Shown here: positions 40,101 through 43,623 of the stretch, in pieces
Position numbering within the stretch: position 1 is the stretch's first letter
How the letters are laid out: the number at the start of each line of letters is the position of its first letter
Program-made: the position numbers and the translations under genes
Assembly (NCBI GenBank): GCA_036278755.1
Contig: DASUKL010000013.1
Span: 1-43,623 of the forward strand
Length of the DNA: 43,623 bases
Origin: DASUKL01 sp036278755
Lineage (GTDB): Bacteria > Chloroflexota > Limnocylindria > Limnocylindrales > CSP1-4
Reading direction: 5' to 3'
The notes under the pieces: generated by a model
Told to the model about the DNA's origin: nothing
What the model saw: only the letters and a program-made list of their open reading frames with translations
Databases searched by the model: none

Positions 40101-41482
40101 CCGGGCGCCGAGCCCGAAGTCGGAGCCGATGCGGACGCCTGAGCCGATGCGGACGACGGAGCCGATGCGGACGACGGAGCCGACGCGGACGACGGAGCCG
40201 CAGGGTCGAAGCGCCAGGCCACGATCGTCCCCACCCGTTCGAAGCCCATGGCCTCCAGGTTGCGGGCCGAGACGCTGCCCGGTTCGGCATCGACGCTGAG
40301 CAGGGTCGCCTCTTCCACGTCCACCGCGTACGCGACCCGGGCCGCGATGAGGGCCCGCTGGATGCCCCGCCCGCGGGCCTCCGCCACGACCCCGCCGCTG
40401 CGCAGGAAGGCGGTCCCGCGACGGACGGTGACCGAGCCGGCGCCGAGGACCTGATCGCCTTCCTCGGCCAGGAAGAGGGCGGTGTGGGGTCGCTCGGCCA
40501 GTCCAGCGGCGATGATCGGCCAGGCCGAGGCCTCGGGCTCCTCGAGCTCGAAGGCCGCCGCGTGGGTCCGACCCCAGGCCGGTCCATCGTCGGCTCCGAT
40601 GCGGCGGATCGTGATGCCCGCGGGGGGCGGGACATCGGCGATGGCGCCCGCTTCGGCGGCATAGACGGCCAGCTCGAACCACAGTTCCCGGCCCGGCGGC
40701 AGGGCGTCGGCCATGAGGCAGGCCACTGTCCCGTGGCGGCGGAAGTGGTCCTCGACCCGATCCAGGAGATGAGGCAGCTGGTCCAGCCCCACGGCCTGGT
40801 TGAGCATCTCGCTGGGGATGCTGGGCGTAGCGGCGTAGGCCAGGTCGCCGTCGTCGACGTAGCGGACGTCCAGTCCCCCAGCTCGGGCGGCCTCCCAGAC
40901 GGCTACGGCCGAGGCGCGGGCCGCACCGCCGATGCGCTCCAGGAGGCGGTACTGCGCGGCTCGCGAGTCGGGGGCAGGCGGCAGGACGTCGATGGGGTCG
41001 CCGGGCCGGACCGGCCCCCCGACCAGGACCCGGGCATACATCCGGCTGTCGCGCGGGTGGAGGTCGATCGAGAGGCGGGCGATGTGGCCGCCGATGAAGT
41101 TGTGGCGGATCGTCTGGCAGGGGGTCGTGGGCTTGGACAGCTCGAGGACGACGGTGTCGCCGATGGCGAGGCGCGTGCCGACGGGCAGGGTGGAGATGTC
41201 GAGGCCCTCGATGGTCAGGTTCTCACCGGTCGTGCCGGGACCGATGGGATGGCCCTCGACGGCCACGCGGCGGATGGCCTCGATGCCCAGGATGCTGACC
41301 GCCCGATGCGGGCCGCCGTGGCCGGTCAGGTCGTCGTGCTCGTCGCCCTCCAGGCCCAGGGGGCCGACCCAGGCCTCGTCGACGGGTAGCTTCGGCACGC
41401 CGCCCGGTGAGACGTTGACCTGCCGAACGCAGGCCGTCGCGAGCGGGCGCTCGTCCATCGGCATCTGCTGATGGTATGGCAC
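40097..41482 (-). CDS. MOSC domain protein fused to a GNAT acetyltransferase
   Basis: 461 residues. An N-terminal MOSC domain (about 14-175; GLEGDEHDDLTGHGGPHRAV, then GENLTIEGLDISTLPVG, and TTPCQTI with the conserved cysteine) belongs to the family that handles molybdenum-cofactor sulfur. A middle segment has no evident family. A GNAT domain (about 300-430) has the acetyl-CoA loop EARGRGIQRALIAAR. The tail (about 431-461) is a Ser/Ala/Pro low-complexity run from an 18-bp repeat. Start: GTG at 41482, directly after the carboxylase TAG; ATGs at 41464 and 41458 are alternatives. It sits between two leucine-pathway genes, with no obvious pathway role. Confidence 0.8.
   Translation of the reverse strand: MPYHQQMPMDERPLATACVRQVNVSPGGVPKLPVDEAWVGPLGLEGDEHDDLTGHGGPHRAVSILGIEAIRRVAVEGHPIGPGTTGENLTIEGLDISTLPVGTRLAIGDTVVLELSKPTTPCQTIRHNFIGGHIARLSIDLHPRDSRMYARVLVGGPVRPGDPIDVLPPAPDSRAAQYRLLERIGGAARASAVAVWEAARAGGLDVRYVDDGDLAYAATPSIPSEMLNQAVGLDQLPHLLDRVEDHFRRHGTVACLMADALPPGRELWFELAVYAAEAGAIADVPPPAGITIRRIGADDGPAWGRTHAAAFELEEPEASAWPIIAAGLAERPHTALFLAEEGDQVLGAGSVTVRRGTAFLRSGGVVAEARGRGIQRALIAARVAYAVDVEEATLLSVDAEPGSVSARNLEAMGFERVGTIVAWRFDPAAPSSASAPSSASAPSSASAQASASAPTSGSAPG
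40123..40194. repeat. Four 18-bp tandem repeats in the MOSC-GNAT gene
   Basis: Units GAGCCGATGCGGACGACG start at 40123, 40141, 40159 and 40177, with small changes in the outer copies. Being six codons long, they expand without a frameshift and produce the Ser/Ala/Pro tail. Confidence 0.88.
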
Positions 41483-43123
41483 CTACATCCGGAAGAGGCC
41501 GAAGCGGGTCGCCGCGATGGGCGCGCTGAGGGACGCCGAGAGGGCCAGGGCTAGCACGTCGCGCGTCTGGGCCGGGTCGATGACGCCGTCGTCCCACAGC
41601 CGGGCGGTGGAGTAGTAGGGGCTGCCCTGGCGCTCGTATTCGGCGATGATCGGCGACTCGAATGCGTCGCGCGCCGCGTCGTCGGCGAAGCCGCCCCGGA
41701 CCGTGGACAGGACGCGGGCCGCCTGCTGGCCGCCCATGACGCTGATGCGGGCGTTGGGCCACATCCACAGCCCCCGCGGCCCATAGGCCCGGCCGGCCAT
41801 GCCGTAGTTCCCGGCCCCGAACGAGCCGCCGATGATGACCGTGAACTTGGGCACGGCCGTCGTCGCCACGGCGGTCACCAGCTTGGCCCCGTCCTTGGCG
41901 ATGCCGCCGGCCTCGTACTCGCGGCCGACCATGAAGCCGGTGATGTTCTGGAGGAAGAGCAGCGGCACCCGACGTTGGCTGGCCAGCTCGACGAAGTGGA
42001 CGCCCTTGAGGGCCGACTGACTGAAGAGGACGCCGTCGTTGGCGATGATGCCGATGGGCCAGCCGTCGAGGTGGGCGAAGCCGCAGACCAGGGTCTCGCC
42101 GTAGCCGGCCTTGAACTCGTGGAATGCTGAGCCGTCGACGAGGCGGCCGATGACCTCGCGGACGTCGTAGGCGACCCGCGGGTCGGCGCTGACGACGCCA
42201 TAGAGGCCGGTCGGGTCGTCCGCATCGGCTGAAGCTCGGACGTCGGGGTCGGGCGTGACGATGGCAGGGGGGCAGGGTGGTCGGCGATCCCAGGGCGGGT
42301 CGGGCTTGCGCCAGGAGAGGCTGGCCACGATCTCCCGGCCGATGGCCAGGGCGTGCTCGTCGTCGAGGGCCTCGTGGTCGGCCACGCCGCTGATGCGGGC
42401 GTGGACGGCGGCCCCGCCCAGCTCCTCGGCCGTGACGACCTCGCCGGTCGCGGCCTGGACCAGCGGCGGCCCGCCGAGGAAGATCGTGCCGGTGCCGCGG
42501 ACGATGACGGTCTCGTCGCTCATGGCCGGCACGTAGGCCCCGCCGGCCGTGCAGGAGCCCATGACCAGAGCGATCTGGGGCACGCCGGCGGCCGACATAC
42601 GGGCCTGGTTGTAGAAGATCCGCCCGAAGTGATCGCGGTCGGGGAAGACCTCGTCCTGGAGGGGCAGGAAGGCGCCGCCGCTGTCCACGAGGTAGAGGCA
42701 GGGGAGCCGATCGTCGAGGGCGATCTCCTGGGCCCGGAGGTGCTTCTTGACGGTCATGGGGTAGTAGGTGCCGCCCTTTACCGTGGCGTCGTTGGCCACG
42801 ACCATGCATTCGACGCCGCTGATGCGGCCGATGCCCGTGACGATGCCAGCCCCGGGTGCGTCGCCGTCGTAGAGGCCGTCGGCGGCCAGGGGACTGAGCT
42901 CGAGGAAGGGGCTGGCCGGGTCGAGCAGGCGGTCGATCCGCTCCCGGACGGGGAGCTTGCCGCGCTCCCGGTGGCGGGCCACGGATCGCTCGTCGCCGGC
43001 CGCGCCGCGCTGGGTCAGGGCCGCGGTCTTGGCCCGCAGCTCCTCGACGAGGGACCGCATGTGGGCCGCGTTGGCTCGGGCTGTCGGCCCGGCGGGGTCG
43101 ATGTGGGTGGACAGCACGGCCAT
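41483..43123 (-). CDS. Acyl-CoA carboxylase beta subunit (methylcrotonyl-CoA carboxylase-like carboxyltransferase)
   Basis: A 546-residue carboxyltransferase, a normal length for MccB. ARHRERGKLPVRERIDRLLD, NDATVKGGTYYPMTVKKHLR, DSGGAFLPLQDEVFPDRDHF, GSCTAGGAYVPAMSDE and GTGTIFLGGPPLV are hallmark blocks of MccB rather than AccB/PccB types. The C-terminus has MGGQQAARVL and the end AATRFGLFRM. It transfers CO2 from biotin on the alpha subunit to the acyl-CoA. Start: ATG at 43123, with TATCAT six bases upstream and no ribosome site; a start at 43180 would span that box. It is transcribed in the same direction as the alpha subunit but is separated by about 3.6 kb. Confidence 0.94.
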   Translation of the reverse strand: MAVLSTHIDPAGPTARANAAHMRSLVEELRAKTAALTQRGAAGDERSVARHRERGKLPVRERIDRLLDPASPFLELSPLAADGLYDGDAPGAGIVTGIGRISGVECMVVANDATVKGGTYYPMTVKKHLRAQEIALDDRLPCLYLVDSGGAFLPLQDEVFPDRDHFGRIFYNQARMSAAGVPQIALVMGSCTAGGAYVPAMSDETVIVRGTGTIFLGGPPLVQAATGEVVTAEELGGAAVHARISGVADHEALDDEHALAIGREIVASLSWRKPDPPWDRRPPCPPAIVTPDPDVRASADADDPTGLYGVVSADPRVAYDVREVIGRLVDGSAFHEFKAGYGETLVCGFAHLDGWPIGIIANDGVLFSQSALKGVHFVELASQRRVPLLFLQNITGFMVGREYEAGGIAKDGAKLVTAVATTAVPKFTVIIGGSFGAGNYGMAGRAYGPRGLWMWPNARISVMGGQQAARVLSTVRGGFADDAARDAFESPIIAEYERQGSPYYSTARLWDDGVIDPAQTRDVLALALSASLSAPIAATRFGLFRM

Positions 43124-43129
43124 GCCCGG

Positions 43130-43135
43130 ATGATA
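43130..43135 (-). promoter_or_regulatory. -10 box of a leaderless promoter for the carboxylase beta gene
   Basis: TATCAT on the minus strand, six bases before the ATG at 43123. It supports this start over the upstream one. No -35 is recognisable. Confidence 0.45.
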
Positions 43136-43207
43136 GGGAGGTACGGCATCGTCAGATGGCCGGGGATGGTGGCGCGGCATCGGGCGCCGAAGGGCGAGGG
43201 CGCCGCG

Positions 43208-43623
43208 TCACCAGGGCGCGAGCGTGGGCTCCGGAGCGGGCGACCTTGGCCACAGCCAGGCCACGATCCCTGCGGCGGCGGTGAGGGCGAGGGCCACTGC
43301 CGCGCCGACGAGGGTCGGTTCCTCCGATGACCCGAAACCACCGCCCGGGAGGGTGTAGCTGATCGTCTCCCGAGGGATGAGGAGGACGAACCAGGCGGCG
43401 ATCGCCGCGGCAGTCAGGACCGGGGTCTCGAGCCAGGCCCAGCGCGGGGCGGGAAGGCGGGCGGCACCGATGAAGAACAGCGCCATGGGGATGAGGAGGG
43501 GCAGGGTGACCAGGCCGAACGAGGTGAACGCGAGCGGCAGACAGATGAGCCCTGCGGCAGCGACCGCGCCCTGGCTGCGGCGGAGGAGGCCGACCGCTCC
43601 GATGAGGGCGGGGCTGGCGTAGA
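43208..43623 (-). CDS. Partial multi-pass membrane protein, 5' end outside the window
   Basis: The frame stays open from the window edge (43623) to a stop at 43208, giving at least 137 residues that are almost all hydrophobic helices: LIGAVGLLRR, then a helix around CLPLAFTSFGLVTLPLLIPM, another around LTAAAIAAWFVLLIP, and a last around AAVALALTAAAGIVAWLW, ending in a Pro-rich tail. A methionine at 43486 is an internal residue or an alternative start; the hydrophobic sequence continues before it, so I treat the gene as cut. No family recognised. Confidence 0.6.
   Translation of the reverse strand, partial: YASPALIGAVGLLRRSQGAVAAAGLICLPLAFTSFGLVTLPLLIPMALFFIGAARLPAPRWAWLETPVLTAAAIAAWFVLLIPRETISYTLPGGGFGSSEEPTLVGAAVALALTAAAGIVAWLWPRSPAPEPTLAPW

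Overview
This is a GC-rich (roughly 70%) bacterial chromosome segment. It carries about 38 protein genes or gene remnants, one tRNA, one decayed insertion sequence and several short tandem repeats. The mix suggests a high-GC, probably non-model lineage such as a Chloroflexota (Limnocylindria-like) organism: TadE/TadG-like pseudopilin clusters, a glucosyl-3-phosphoglycerate synthase, methylcrotonyl-CoA carboxylase, and many genes without Shine-Dalgarno sites but with TANNNT boxes just before the ATG. An actinobacterial origin is not excluded. The assignment is an inference from gene content only.

Layout. (1) 43-9464, + strand: an uptake and breakdown cassette. It encodes an AstE/AspA-like M14 deacylase, an SDR oxidoreductase, a complete Dpp/Opp-type ABC importer (lipoprotein, two permeases, two ATPases, mostly overlapping ATGA-style) and a large alpha/beta-hydrolase. 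These genes have strong AGGAGG-type ribosome sites, and the binding protein and first permease look less GC-rich than the rest. (2) 9535-11269, - strand: tRNA-Thr(CGT), a cold-shock protein and a DDE transposase broken by two frameshifts. (3) 11687-17577, - strand: two tandem, diverged copies of a three-gene TadE-TadE-TadG cluster. The first gene of each carries an extra C-terminal disulfide-flanked PASTA-like domain, and one also carries two PKD domains. (4) 17780-22183, - strand: a histidine kinase and response regulator pair, an ECF sigma factor with a DUF5667-like membrane partner, and a small exported Pro/Ser-rich protein. (5) 22269-29218, - strand: a DUF885 peptidase-like protein, endonuclease III, glycerate kinase, a USP-USP-GpgS fusion and a second glycosyltransferase, suggesting glucosylglycerate-type compatible-solute or glycolipid precursor synthesis. 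(6) 29275-34658, - strand: a tightly packed operon with an HNH endonuclease, CCA-adding-enzyme-like protein, TPR protein, GalE, a DNA-ligase-like protein without its catalytic lysine, and an acetyltransferase. (7) 34737-43123: leucine/isovalerate catabolism. HMG-CoA lyase, a biotin carboxylase/BCCP subunit with an N-terminal excisionase-type HTH domain, a methylglutaconyl-CoA-hydratase-like protein and a methylcrotonyl-CoA carboxylase beta subunit are interrupted by a divergent SDR gene, a 51-bp minisatellite and a MOSC-GNAT fusion. (8) 43208-43623: a membrane protein cut by the window end.

The parts that look least described are the doubled TadE/TadG cluster with PASTA/PKD heads, the HTH-biotin carboxylase fusion, the pseudo-ligase, and the USP-GpgS fusion next to glycerate kinase. 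A recurring leaderless-promoter pattern (TATCAT, TAGACT, TATGCT or TAAGGT 6-8 nt before ATG) runs through the right-hand part and fixes several starts.
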